A stretch of 64,000 bases of DNA, taken from the NCBI RefSeq assembly GCF_014692505.1, contig NZ_JACNYK010000001.1:1249922-1313921 (forward strand), in the 5' to 3' direction. The number at the start of each line of letters is the position of its first letter. Position 1 is the first letter of the stretch. Below, piece by piece: positions 17,325-26,179 of this stretch. The notes beneath the pieces were generated by a model. It was not told where the DNA came from. It saw nothing but the letters and a program-made list of their open reading frames with translations, and did no database searches. This DNA comes from Sphingobacterium arenae (GTDB lineage: Bacteria > Bacteroidota > Bacteroidia > Sphingobacteriales > Sphingobacteriaceae). The position numbers were made by a program, and so were the translations under genes.

Positions 17325-19868
17325 TTATTCGGGGTCAGGTACATTTTCTTTCTCCACAGCTTCTTCTTTTTTAGCTGCTGCTTTCTCCACCTCTTCTTCG
17401 GTAGTGATCGGAGCTTCGCCCTCTTGTGGCGCTGGTTCTACCTCTGTTTCATTTTCGTTCGGCTGTTTCGGATCGGTCGGTCTCTCATCCGTCTCATTAT
17501 TCAAAACAGGTGGATTTTCTGCTGTCTCCTGTTGTGTTGCCGGCTCTTCAGAAGTTTCTGTCAATTCATCGAGTTCCGTTATGTCATCAGGCGTTCCGAG
17601 CGGGCTTTCATCCTGTGGGCCTCCCGCAGGAGCTTCTGGTTTTTCGACTTCCCGCTTCCTGTTCATCATATCCTCTTTCGATTTTGGTCGATCTTGTGGG
17701 CGCCAGACAAACCCAGGTAAGACTTCATTTTCCTGTGTCACTTGCTTAAAAGGATAAAGCTTCTGGTCTACTTTTCGTATCGTGATGTAGTCAATGATTT
17801 TTTTACCCTCCATCTTAATTTTGATACGCGCCCCCCTGTCGTGAAACATCTCCGTTATCCGATGGGTTTTATCGTTCGTGGCAAAGCTTAAATTCTCCGC
17901 ATTTCCATCCACATACATCCGATCAATGGAATTATTGGCAAAGAAAGCGGTAATTTTTCGACCCTTAAGCTGATTGAACTTAACGGTGTCCAACACGGCG
18001 TTTACCATAAAGGCGTTGTTAATCAAAAGTGCATTATCCATGCGTTGATTTTGAATCTGCATATAGATCGTGTCGGAAGAAATTTGAGACCCTTCGGCCC
18101 AAATCATGGGACGACCCATAAAACGGAACATGGAATCTGCCATGCCATAGTATACAGAATCAGCTACCGCCTGCAAATCGGATTTGAACATCCGAACATT
18201 GTAGTAGGCTTTGACAATACGTGTCCGAGCGGTATCCAGATACGCTTGATTGGTCGTGTCCTTGAATGTCGTATCAGGCGTTTGTGCAACCGATATAGCT
18301 TGATTAATGAGACTGTCGGCGGTTGCCTCTTCGGGCATGGTGGCTTGCAGGCGTAAAATCGAATCCTGTGCCATGCTTCGCGCGATATCTGCCCGCGCTG
18401 TCTCCTTGATAGCCGCTTTTTTGGTGGAATCAACCGGTGTTACTTTCTTGGTGTCCGCCGGCTTCGCTATGGCTAACTTCTCCTCAACTTTTTGTGCCAC
18501 GACGGTCTCCACGCTGTCCGTTTTCATCCGGTTAATCGATGCGCTATCGATGGGTATGCTATCTGTGGAGACGCTATCGATTGCTGTTTTAACAGAGTCG
18601 GACAGTTGTGTTAGATTATCCGTTTCTATGCCGCTATCCTCCGATCCATAGTCGTCCTCGTCTCCATAATCAATATCCTCATCCGTCTCTATTTCTCCGC
18701 CACTCCGATCTAGCTTAAAGTCTAGCGCCTGGTAATCGCGCAGCATAATCATACGGGAATAGAGGGTGTCTGCCGTCATATAAACGGAATCCACCTTAGC
18801 GGTGTCCCGGGGAAGTGTCATTTGTGTAGAATCTGCTGCGGTGATAATTTCTTTATCGGCAGCGACATCCTCTTCTTCTATTTGAATGATTTCTTCCTGC
18901 GTTACCGTGTCTTTCTTTGCCTCCGTTAGGTCGATTTTAACAGAATCTACCGGAACCATTACCGAACTATCGGCAGGGGCAGAACTGGTCGAGTCGTTCT
19001 CCACCACCATGGTGATCAAGGGCTTGTCTGTCATGGTAATCGATTCATCCGCTTGGTCATATAAACCATAACCACCGTACGCATAGAATTTATCCAGCGT
19101 ATCGACAAATACGACATTCCGATAGGCTTTTCCTACACCCGTAGCGCGATCGTAGTAAAGACTGTCGCCCTTTAAAAAACGTGTTCCCTCGGTATATAAA
19201 TTGTTTTTGTTGAAATTGGCGATACCTTTTTCCGTATTGTAGTTGCCTTTTTCGGTGTACAGATTCTCTCCGCTATTCCCTTTGATGTTTGTCGGTCCAA
19301 AGAAATAAGTCATCCGCAGATCAGAATTGTACCGCATTGTATCTGTATAGATCTTTACATCCGGTGTGCGCACCACGACTTTATTGCGGAAATAGGCATC
19401 TTGTGTGTTTTCGAAGTAGTAGGCATTTCGGGAAGTAATCGTATCTCCTTTGGAAATAATTCTTCCACCTCCGGTGTAGTTGCCTATTTTGTCACGCATC
19501 TTGTAAATAAGGTGATTGGTCGTTAAAACCGAGTTGGCATCGACCATGCGTACGTTATTGGTTAATGTAGCAATTTGGGGAGAAGCATCATAATGTAAGC
19601 GGTCAGAATAGATGATTGTCCCTGACGGCTGCGTGATGACGACATTGCCGAATGCCTCAAAGAATTGTCGGCCAACCTCATCCTCGTAAATAATGCCGCT
19701 GTCGGCAGACAATGTATTCCCTTTATGCGCATACACAGGTTGAATACTGCTAAAACCCTGTTGGTCGATAACCGTACTATATCTCGAGGAGATAAGACGT
19801 AACTCCTCCTGAGCAAACACCGATGTAAGCCACATGAGGTTTAAAATAAGTGCAAAACAGTATTTCAC
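17325..19868 (-). CDS. OstA/LptA-like protein, large form
   Basis: Exported protein of 847 residues with a signal peptide (MKYCFALILNLMWLTSVFA) and an OstA/LptA-type N-terminal domain of short repeating beta segments (for example ADSGIIYEDEVGRQFFEAFG, YSDRLHYDASPQIATLTNN, LIYKMRDKIGNYTGGG), consistent with a periplasmic role in lipopolysaccharide transport. A Ser/Thr/Asp/Val-rich linker of about 200 residues (290-490) interrupts it; a second OstA-like segment follows (540-700), then an acidic Pro/Glu-rich tail. The start is a GTG at 19868, preceded 5 nt upstream by a -7 box TATTTTTG. The exact partner and role are not proven from sequence. Confidence 0.82.
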   Translation of the reverse strand: MKYCFALILNLMWLTSVFAQEELRLISSRYSTVIDQQGFSSIQPVYAHKGNTLSADSGIIYEDEVGRQFFEAFGNVVITQPSGTIIYSDRLHYDASPQIATLTNNVRMVDANSVLTTNHLIYKMRDKIGNYTGGGRIISKGDTITSRNAYYFENTQDAYFRNKVVVRTPDVKIYTDTMRYNSDLRMTYFFGPTNIKGNSGENLYTEKGNYNTEKGIANFNKNNLYTEGTRFLKGDSLYYDRATGVGKAYRNVVFVDTLDKFYAYGGYGLYDQADESITMTDKPLITMVVENDSTSSAPADSSVMVPVDSVKIDLTEAKKDTVTQEEIIQIEEEDVAADKEIITAADSTQMTLPRDTAKVDSVYMTADTLYSRMIMLRDYQALDFKLDRSGGEIETDEDIDYGDEDDYGSEDSGIETDNLTQLSDSVKTAIDSVSTDSIPIDSASINRMKTDSVETVVAQKVEEKLAIAKPADTKKVTPVDSTKKAAIKETARADIARSMAQDSILRLQATMPEEATADSLINQAISVAQTPDTTFKDTTNQAYLDTARTRIVKAYYNVRMFKSDLQAVADSVYYGMADSMFRFMGRPMIWAEGSQISSDTIYMQIQNQRMDNALLINNAFMVNAVLDTVKFNQLKGRKITAFFANNSIDRMYVDGNAENLSFATNDKTHRITEMFHDRGARIKIKMEGKKIIDYITIRKVDQKLYPFKQVTQENEVLPGFVWRPQDRPKSKEDMMNRKREVEKPEAPAGGPQDESPLGTPDDITELDELTETSEEPATQQETAENPPVLNNETDERPTDPKQPNENETEVEPAPQEGEAPITTEEEVEKAAAKKEEAVEKENVPDPE

Positions 19869-19873
19869 GAAGA

Positions 19874-19881
19874 CAAAAATA
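19874..19881 (-). promoter_or_regulatory. Promoter -7 box of the OstA-like gene
   Basis: On the minus strand TATTTTTG ends 5 nt before the GTG start codon, a near-leaderless arrangement like those at trmN6, tilS and lolD. Confidence 0.45.
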
Positions 19882-19925
19882 GTTAATTAAATAGCAAAAA
19901 TTTGTTAAAGCAATTTTTTTCATGT

Positions 19926-20284
19926 TCTTTTATCCATGAGTGTTTAATTGTATGGATGAGCACTTCGTGGTTTCCCCGCGAAAAAGAACCAAAACCGAAC
20001 GAAGTGAGCTCATGGATACCATAATATACACTTATCCATAAAGCTCGCCGCTTCAAATGTTTTACATTTGAGATACTACTAAGGATGATTTTGTACAGTT
20101 GTAAAACATTTGGATACGGCATTTCGATGTTAAGGGAGAGACAATGCAATTGTACTATCCCTCATTAACTTTTTATGTCGCATCCGAATATTTGAAGTAT
20201 GTAGAACCTTCATTTTGCACAGACCTTTGTTTCAAATATTCGCAGCGACGATTTTTTGTACAACTTTTTTCTAAAAAAAGTTGT
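19926..20284 (+). repeat. Composite structured repeat, copy C (best preserved)
   Basis: Occupies the divergent gap between the OstA-like gene and tilS. An inverted H module (stem atccat/atggat, 19932-19957) is followed by a forward H module (gagct..agctc, stem atggata/tatccat, about 20008-20045). Module M (20047-20120): outer GCCG/CGGC, inner aaatgttttac/gtaaaacattt. Central block: TTAAGGGAG..TGCAATTGTA..TCCCTCATTAAC, itself a hairpin. Module S: gtcgc 20177-20181 with gcgac 20245-20249; perfect 12-bp arms cgaatatttgaa (20185-20196) and ttcaaatattcg (20231-20242); loop with TGTAGAACC and TTTTGCAC. Terminal perfect 11-bp hairpin at 20260-20284. Confidence 0.87.
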
Positions 20285-20301
20285 TTAAGAAAAACAACCC
20301 T

Positions 20302-20309
20302 TAACTTTG
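20302..20309 (+). promoter_or_regulatory. Promoter -7 box of tilS (probably leaderless)
   Basis: TAACTTTG ends 4 nt before the ATG at 20314; a TTG about 20 bp upstream, inside the terminal hairpin of repeat copy C, could serve as the -33 element. No ribosome binding site fits between box and start. Confidence 0.6.
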
Positions 20310-20313
20310 ACAT

Positions 20314-21648
20314 ATGAATCTAGTTCACCGTTTTCAACAGTATATACGAGAAACACTACATATTAGCGCAGATGACAAGGTATTGCTAGCGGTCAGCGGG
20401 GGGCGTGATTCGATGTTGATGGCACATCTGTTTATAACGAGTGGCTATACCTGTATAATAGCACATTGTAACTTCCAGTTACGGGAGGGGGAGGCTGACC
20501 TAGATGAACAGTTGGTAAGCACATTTGCGCAACAACATAAAGTACCTTTTTTCGCGAGGCATTTTCAAACTACTGACTACGCACAGCAGCATGGCTTGTC
20601 CATACAAATGGCTGCCCGCGAGCTACGCTATGCTTGGTTTGAAAAACTACGAGTACAACAGGATGCACGATGGATTGCGATTGCCCAGCACCAGGATGAT
20701 CATATCGAAACGGTTCTGCTTAATTTGGCAAGAGGAACCGGCTTGCTCGGCCTACAAGGTATCCTCCCTAAAAGAGGAGAGATAATTAGACCGCTTTTAC
20801 GTTTTTCATCGGAAGAGATCACCACCGGTGTACAGCAATTACAGATCCCATTTCGGGACGACCAATCTAATTTTTCTACGAAATACGCGCGCAACAAAGT
20901 GCGGTTGGAAATTATGCCCAAATTCCGAGAAATTACGCCAGAATTTGATGGTATCATGCGAGAGAATATTGTTCACTTTCAAGAGGCATATGATCTGCTC
21001 CAGTCTTTTGTTTTGCCGATCCGCGAAGAATTGTTTGTGTTACAGGATAATAGGGTCCGAATTAGCAAGCAAAAATTGGAGCCGTATATTCAACGGCTTC
21101 CCTTATTATTTGAATTGTTTAAGCCATACGGTTTTTCTAAGAATGTTTTGACCGACCTACAAGAGCATTGGCGCGGTGAATCGGGGAAAATCTTCCATTC
21201 ACCACATTATGAATTACTGTTGGATCGGAACGATATCTGGTTGAAATCGAAAAATCTCGTTTCGAATACAGGTAATCTTCTAGAAATAGCTGCGGATAGT
21301 GCCAATTTTGCTTTTGGAGATAAACAATTTGAGATGTGTGTCGTAGAAGATACGTCGATTCGCCAATCTGAAAATGTATTACAGGTTGATTTCGAAAAGT
21401 TAGTGTTTCCGTTGACAATGCGCTTCTGGCAAGAGGGCGATTATTTTTATCCGCTAGGGATGGGGGGGAAGCGACAAAAACTGAGTGACTATTTCGTGCA
21501 ACAGAAAATAGGGCGATACGACAAAAATACAATACCGATTTTAATCAACCGAAATGGGGATGTTGTATGGATTGTGAACTATCGTGCAGATAATCGATAT
21601 CGGATAACAGAAAGTACAAAAAAAGTCTTTACTTTAGTTTGTAAATAA
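20314..21648 (+). CDS. tilS: tRNA(Ile)-lysidine synthetase
   Basis: ATP-dependent N-type PP-loop enzyme that converts C34 of tRNA(Ile)(CAU) to lysidine, changing both codon reading and charging; essential in most bacteria. The 444-residue protein has the PP-loop LLAVSGGRDSM (residues 25-35), IAHCNFQLR, the family motif AIAQHQDDHIETVLLNLARGTG, and the C-terminal TilS substrate-binding domain (about 360-444, with MRFWQEGDYFYPLGM and KLSDYFVQQKIGR). The ATG lies 4 nt behind a -7 box. It starts a run of same-strand genes that continues to DUF721. Confidence 0.95.
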   Translation: MNLVHRFQQYIRETLHISADDKVLLAVSGGRDSMLMAHLFITSGYTCIIAHCNFQLREGEADLDEQLVSTFAQQHKVPFFARHFQTTDYAQQHGLSIQMAARELRYAWFEKLRVQQDARWIAIAQHQDDHIETVLLNLARGTGLLGLQGILPKRGEIIRPLLRFSSEEITTGVQQLQIPFRDDQSNFSTKYARNKVRLEIMPKFREITPEFDGIMRENIVHFQEAYDLLQSFVLPIREELFVLQDNRVRISKQKLEPYIQRLPLLFELFKPYGFSKNVLTDLQEHWRGESGKIFHSPHYELLLDRNDIWLKSKNLVSNTGNLLEIAADSANFAFGDKQFEMCVVEDTSIRQSENVLQVDFEKLVFPLTMRFWQEGDYFYPLGMGGKRQKLSDYFVQQKIGRYDKNTIPILINRNGDVVWIVNYRADNRYRITESTKKVFTLVCK

Positions 21649-21653
21649 AAGCT

Positions 21654-22145
21654 ATGAGCGGAAATTATCTTTTTCAGGAAAAGCAATATTTGGGACGGGA
21701 TGCAACATGGATTAGCGTGCGGTTGATTTTGGCCTTATTTTGTTTTGTAGCCTATTATTTGAATATAGAAAATTTACCTTCCCGACAGTTGTTTTTCATT
21801 GTTGGTACAGGGGTGATTATTGTTTCTGTGGTCATGATTTATATGGTGCACTATAAAACAACTGTATCGGGTAAGTTTTTAATACTAAGCGGTCTTTGGT
21901 CGTCTAAGCTTGTTAAAATAGACTTGTATAATATTGCGAAGGTCGAGCTCAAGCCGTATAGCTCCTTCATCTTCAATAATCCGGTTTATAATTTGCATAA
22001 AGGGGGGAAAATACGTTTTTATTCTGGCGGAAAGGATGCGGTGTGGCTGACGGATAAAGAAGGTTTGGTATATATTATCGGTTCGCATAAAGCCGAGGAA
22101 TTTGCCCGTGCAGTTATGGAAGCAAAACGGAAGCTGAATTCTTAA
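21654..22145 (+). CDS. Bacterial PH-domain-like membrane protein
   Basis: Protein of 163 residues with two N-terminal membrane helices (about 22-38 and 46-65) and a C-terminal domain resembling bacterial pleckstrin-homology domains (VSGKFLILSGLWSSKLVKIDLYN, PYSSFIF, GGKIRFYSGGKDAVW). Function is unknown; such proteins are small membrane-anchored regulators or scaffolds. It starts 5 bp after the tilS stop, so it is probably cotranscribed with it. Confidence 0.7.
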   Translation: MSGNYLFQEKQYLGRDATWISVRLILALFCFVAYYLNIENLPSRQLFFIVGTGVIIVSVVMIYMVHYKTTVSGKFLILSGLWSSKLVKIDLYNIAKVELKPYSSFIFNNPVYNLHKGGKIRFYSGGKDAVWLTDKEGLVYIIGSHKAEEFARAVMEAKRKLNS

Positions 22146-22232
22146 ATTTTGTTAAGGGTTTTGATGCTGACATTCCGTTGACGGTGAAAAAAGAATTAAA
22201 TTACTAAATTTGAGGAAAACGTAGAAAAAAGC

Positions 22233-22556
22233 ATGGAATTACTTAAAATACTCGCTATCTTTTTGCTGGTCTTTTATGGATTGAAATATTTGTTTCGCCT
22301 GCTGATGCCTTTTGCCCTGCGCAAAATGACGGAACGCCTCATGAATAAAGCCCAGCAGCAACAAGCCGCAGGAGGGGGACGCAAGACACATTATTATAAT
22401 ACCACTGGAGGAAACCCTTTTGATCAATTTAAGCAACAAACGCCGCCCAAAAGAGAAGGGGAGGTGCGTGTGGACTATGTGCCGCAAGAGGAAGCGAAAC
22501 CCAAAAAAGGGGCACAGACGGCGGGTGAGTTTATCGACTTCGAAGAAATTAAATAA
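22233..22556 (+). CDS. DUF4834 family protein
   Basis: Small protein of 107 residues, a Bacteroidota-specific family of unknown function. It has one N-terminal membrane helix (LLKILAIFLLVFYGLKYLFRL), a Gln-rich and Gly-rich stretch (NKAQQQQAAGGGRKT), and a polar tail ending GEFIDFEEIK, which is the recognisable family signature. It precedes recF by 48 bp, a neighbourhood common in Sphingobacteriaceae. Confidence 0.78.
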   Translation: MELLKILAIFLLVFYGLKYLFRLLMPFALRKMTERLMNKAQQQQAAGGGRKTHYYNTTGGNPFDQFKQQTPPKREGEVRVDYVPQEEAKPKKGAQTAGEFIDFEEIK

Positions 22557-22604
22557 CCGTTTGCCTCCCACTCTTTTACTTTTGAGTTTTTACTGTATAA
22601 AAAA

Positions 22605-23708
22605 ATGTGGTTGAAGCAACTTGCTGTTTTTAATTTTAAAAACTACACGGAATCCTCTTTGGAATTTTTGCCCCAGATAAATGCTTTTGCAGGACTAAAT
22701 GGTGCAGGGAAAACCAATTTACTAGATGCTATCCATTATCTCGCTTTATGTAAATCTTATTTTAATCCAATAGATTCACAACATATCAAAAAAGGCTGTG
22801 ACTGGTTTATTGTACAAGGCGAGTTTGAGCGCGAACAGGTGCCGGATGTTATTTCTTGCAGCTTAAAAAGAAATCAGAAGAAACAGTTCAAGCGTAATAA
22901 AAAGGATTATCAACGTTTAGCCGATCATATCGGTTTATTTCCGTTGGTGATGATTTCACCTAATGATGCGGCTATCGTGACAGAGGGAAGCGAAGAACGA
23001 CGTAAATTCATGGATAATGTGATCTCTCAAACCGATAATCATTATTTGGACATTCTTATTCAATACAATAAAATCCTTTTACAGCGTAATACATTGCTTA
23101 AGCAGGTAAAAGAGAGAGGAATATTGGACTTGGGCTTATTGGATATTTTGAATCTTCAACTGACCGAAGTAGGGGAGCGGATATTCGAAAGAAGAAAGCA
23201 ATTTATGGATGAATTTCTTCTTGAATTTGAACGGTACTATGCTTTTTTAACAGATGGTTCGGAAGAAGTTTCGTTGGTTTATGAATCGCCATTGATGGGG
23301 GCGGATTTCGGGAAGTTGTTGCGGGATAGTTTGGAAAAAGACCGGGTGTTAGAGCGAACGTCGCAGGGGATACATAAAGATGACCTTGTATTCACTATTC
23401 ACGATGGCATGGCGTTAAAAAAATTTGGCTCACAGGGTCAACAGAAATCTTTTCTGATCGCGCTGAAGTTAGCGCAATATAGTTTCCTTAAAAACAAAAA
23501 AAACGCTAAGCCGCTACTTTTATTAGATGATATTTTTGATAAATTGGATGAGAATAGAACAAAAAAGCTTATGCAGCTCGTTTCAGAGGACGAATTCGGG
23601 CAAATATTCATTACGGATACAGAGGCCAAAAGAATAAAAGATATTTTTGAGGAAATAGCGCAACCAATTCGTATTTTTGAGGTGAAAGGTGGCACTATAG
23701 ATGTATAA
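22605..23708 (+). CDS. recF: DNA replication and repair protein RecF
   Basis: SMC-like ATPase that loads RecA at gapped DNA with RecO and RecR. The 367-residue protein has N-terminal WLKQLAVFNFKNYTE, Walker A AGLNGAGKTNLLDAI (about 29-43), the ABC signature region FGSQGQQKSFLIALKLAQ and Walker B PLLLLDDIFDKLDENR. Its last 8 bp overlap the start of the DUF721 gene, which implies translational coupling. Confidence 0.95.
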   Translation: MWLKQLAVFNFKNYTESSLEFLPQINAFAGLNGAGKTNLLDAIHYLALCKSYFNPIDSQHIKKGCDWFIVQGEFEREQVPDVISCSLKRNQKKQFKRNKKDYQRLADHIGLFPLVMISPNDAAIVTEGSEERRKFMDNVISQTDNHYLDILIQYNKILLQRNTLLKQVKERGILDLGLLDILNLQLTEVGERIFERRKQFMDEFLLEFERYYAFLTDGSEEVSLVYESPLMGADFGKLLRDSLEKDRVLERTSQGIHKDDLVFTIHDGMALKKFGSQGQQKSFLIALKLAQYSFLKNKKNAKPLLLLDDIFDKLDENRTKKLMQLVSEDEFGQIFITDTEAKRIKDIFEEIAQPIRIFEVKGGTIDV

Positions 23709-24015
23709 AAAGAAACAGGACGAAATCCCGACAAAAGATGATATAGGTATTAAGGAGGCCGTAGAAAAGTGGATTGAGACCTATCGTCTACGTTCTAAAT
23801 ACGATGAATCATCGATCGTGAATGCTTGGCCAAATATAATTGGGAAAGCTATTGCCAATCGTACCCAACAGATCTATATTCGCGATAAAAAATTGTTTGT
23901 TAAAGTCGAATCGGCGGTCATTAAAAATGAATTGGCGATGATGCGTCGACAAATAATAGGTCGGGTGAATGAATATGTCGGACACGTGGTGGTAGAAGAA
24001 TTTATTATTTTATAA
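23701..24015 (+). CDS. DUF721 (DciA-like) protein
   Basis: Protein of 104 residues of the DUF721 family, related to DciA, which loads the replicative helicase in many bacteria that lack DnaC. The KH-like core shows IVNAWPNIIGKAIANRTQQIYIRDKKLFVKVES (split here: IVNAWPNIIGKAIANR then IYIRDKKLFVKVES) and NELAMMRRQIIGRVN. It overlaps recF by 8 bp, a common pairing in Bacteroidota, which fits a replication role. Its stop overlaps that of the convergent tsaC by 6 bp. Confidence 0.85.
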   Translation: MYKKKQDEIPTKDDIGIKEAVEKWIETYRLRSKYDESSIVNAWPNIIGKAIANRTQQIYIRDKKLFVKVESAVIKNELAMMRRQIIGRVNEYVGHVVVEEFIIL

Positions 24016-24630
24016 GTACTCGTCGAGGTCTCCTTTTCCGTCCCGTATAATTTCAAAATCGCCTGAAGTAACATCCACAACGGTAGAGGCAACATTGTCG
24101 CCGTACCCGCCATCAATCACCAAATCTACTAACTCCTCGTATTTTTCATGAATGAGTTCGGGGTCTGTAGAATATTCGATAATCTCATCTTCATCACGAA
24201 TAGAGGAGGTTACAATTGGATTACCTAGTTCTTTAACTATTTCGCGTACGATGTTGTTATTGGGAACACGAATACCTACCGTTTTCTTTTTGGTACTTAA
24301 TAGCTTAGGGACTTGGCTGCTGGCATTAAAAATAAACGTGAACGGACCGGGCAATGCCTTTTTTAACACACGGAATACAACGGTATCAAAAGGTTTGGTG
24401 TACTGGGAAATATCGGTCAAATCATAGCAAATAAAAGATAGATTTGACTTTTCCGGTTTTAGACCTCTTATTTTGCATACACGCTCAATAGCGCGTTGAT
24501 TCGTAATATCGCAACCTATACCATACACCGTATCCGTAGGATAAATAATAACACCTCCCTTTTTCAGTATATCTACCGCCTGCTCGATAAATTTCGGATT
24601 CGGATTTTCCTCGTGTATTCTTAAAAGCAT
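24010..24630 (-). CDS. tsaC: L-threonylcarbamoyladenylate synthase (Sua5/YrdC/TsaC)
   Basis: Makes threonylcarbamoyl-AMP from threonine, bicarbonate and ATP for t6A37 modification of ANN-decoding tRNAs. The 206-residue protein has GGVIIYPTDTVYGIGCD, KPEKSNLSFIC, the PGPFTFIF motif and GIRVPNNNIVREIVKELG, all typical of the YrdC fold. No Sua5 C-terminal domain is present, so it is the short TsaC form. It stands alone on the minus strand, upstream of asnS's stop in the same direction. Confidence 0.93.
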   Translation of the reverse strand: MLLRIHEENPNPKFIEQAVDILKKGGVIIYPTDTVYGIGCDITNQRAIERVCKIRGLKPEKSNLSFICYDLTDISQYTKPFDTVVFRVLKKALPGPFTFIFNASSQVPKLLSTKKKTVGIRVPNNNIVREIVKELGNPIVTSSIRDEDEIIEYSTDPELIHEKYEELVDLVIDGGYGDNVASTVVDVTSGDFEIIRDGKGDLDEYL

Positions 24631-24711
24631 TGTTAAATAAATAAAGAAGCTGAAGCTAACAATAATAAAACCGCTGAAACTTAAAATTGTTCAGCAGTTT
24701 CATCTCCTTTG

Positions 24712-26157
24712 TTAAAATTCTGCATTGTTGGGCGTTCTCGGAAATGGAATAACATCCCGTATGTTGGTCATCCCGGTTACAAATAGTACAAGACGTTCGA
24801 AACCTACACCAAAGCCAGCATGTGGAGCAGATCCAAAACGGCGGGTGTCTAAAAACCAATCCATCTCTTCTTCTGGAATACCGACTTCAGCCATACGTGT
24901 GAGCAGTTTATCCAGATTTTCTTCTCGTTGTGAACCGCCAACCATCTCTCCGATACCAGGAAACAAAATATCCATAGCACGTACTGTATGGCGGCCTTGT
25001 GCGTCGGGTTCATTCTGCTTCATGTAGAACGACTTAATCTCACGTGGATAATCAGTCAGAATTACCGGTTTTTTATAATGTTTTTCTACCAAATAGCGTT
25101 CGTGTTCCGATTGCAAATCTGCGCCCCATTCCTCAATAAGGTATTTAAATTGCTTCTTCTGATTGGGTTTGCTGCGTTTCAGGATTTCGATAGCCTCTGT
25201 GTAAGTAACGCGTTCAAAATCGTTTTCGATAACGAAGTTCAGTTTTTCAATTAAGTTCATTTCAGAACGCTGCTGTTGCGGTTTTGATTTCTCTTCCTCC
25301 AACAGACGGTTGTTCAATAGCTCGATTTCTTCTGGACAGGTGTCTAACGCATATTTGATAACATATTTCAACAGATCTTCCGCTAGATCCATGTTATCGT
25401 CCAACTCATAAAAAGCCATTTCCGGCTCAATCATCCAAAACTCAGCCAAGTGGCGGGTCGTATTCGAGTTTTCTGCTCGAAAAGTGGGGCCAAAAGTATA
25501 AATATTACCTAACGCCATTGCCGCAAGTTCTCCTTCCAATTGGCCGGATACGGTTAGATTAGTCTGTTTGCCGAAAAAATCCTCTTTGAAATCTACTTCG
25601 CCAGATTCGGTGCGGGGAGGATTGTTCAGATCTAACGTTGTTACCTGGAACATTTCGCCGGCGCCCTCGGCATCCGAGCCCGTAATAATAGGGGTATGCA
25701 TATACACGAAATCCCGTTCGTTGAAGAATTTGTGTACGGCAAATGAGAGTGCATTTCGGATTTTAAATATGGCACTGAATGTTCCCGTACGAAAACGTAA
25801 ATGCGCTATTTCCCTTAAAAATTCCAAACTGTGCTTTTTCGGTTGTAATGGATATTTTTCAGGATCGGAATCACCCAAAATGGTCAACTCATTAACTTTA
25901 ATTTCTACGCGTTGCCCTTTTCCTAAAGATTCGATAAGTTGGCCTTTTACGCGTACGGCAGCCCCTGTGGTTACTCTTTTTAGCAAGCTCTCATCCGTAT
26001 TCTCGAAATCTACAACAGCTTGTATATTATTGATGGATGAACCGTCGTTAATAGCTATAAATTGGTTGTTACGAAAAGTCCGTACCCAACCTTTTACAAT
26101 GACTTCCTTGCCAAATTCTTCTGACTTCAATAACTCTTTTACACGTGTATGTTCCAT
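24712..26157 (-). CDS. asnS: Asparaginyl-tRNA synthetase
   Basis: Class IIb aminoacyl-tRNA synthetase charging tRNA(Asn). From the ATG at 26157 the protein has 481 residues: an OB-fold anticodon-binding domain ([20 protein letters not shown]), then the catalytic core with motif 2 [16 protein letters not shown] and motif 3 [15 protein letters not shown] followed by [12 protein letters not shown]. Upstream in-frame ATGs (for example 26181) would add a Lys-rich, low-complexity extension not seen in the family. Composite repeat copy D lies just upstream. Confidence 0.96.
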   Translation of the reverse strand: MEHTRVKELLKSEEFGKEVIVKGWVRTFRNNQFIAINDGSSINNIQAVVDFENTDESLLKRVTTGAAVRVKGQLIESLGKGQRVEIKVNELTILGDSDPEKYPLQPKKHSLEFLREIAHLRFRTGTFSAIFKIRNALSFAVHKFFNERDFVYMHTPIITGSDAEGAGEMFQVTTLDLNNPPRTESGEVDFKEDFFGKQTNLTVSGQLEGELAAMALGNIYTFGPTFRAENSNTTRHLAEFWMIEPEMAFYELDDNMDLAEDLLKYVIKYALDTCPEEIELLNNRLLEEEKSKPQQQRSEMNLIEKLNFVIENDFERVTYTEAIEILKRSKPNQKKQFKYLIEEWGADLQSEHERYLVEKHYKKPVILTDYPREIKSFYMKQNEPDAQGRHTVRAMDILFPGIGEMVGGSQREENLDKLLTRMAEVGIPEEEMDWFLDTRRFGSAPHAGFGVGFERLVLFVTGMTNIRDVIPFPRTPNNAEF

Positions 26158-26179
26158 TTTCTTAATAGTATTTCTCTTC

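Noticed and set aside
17404..18651. Long plus-strand frames opposite the OstA-like gene (17404-17757, 18045-18356, 18307-18651)
   Set aside because: They are reverse-strand shadows of a low-complexity Ser/Asp/Glu-rich coding region and show no start signals or family features.
10707..20284. Composite repeats as simple rho-independent terminators
   Set aside because: Copies B and C lie between divergent genes where no transcript ends, and the elements are 300-400 bp with several hairpins; termination alone does not explain them, though the terminal hairpins could do it.
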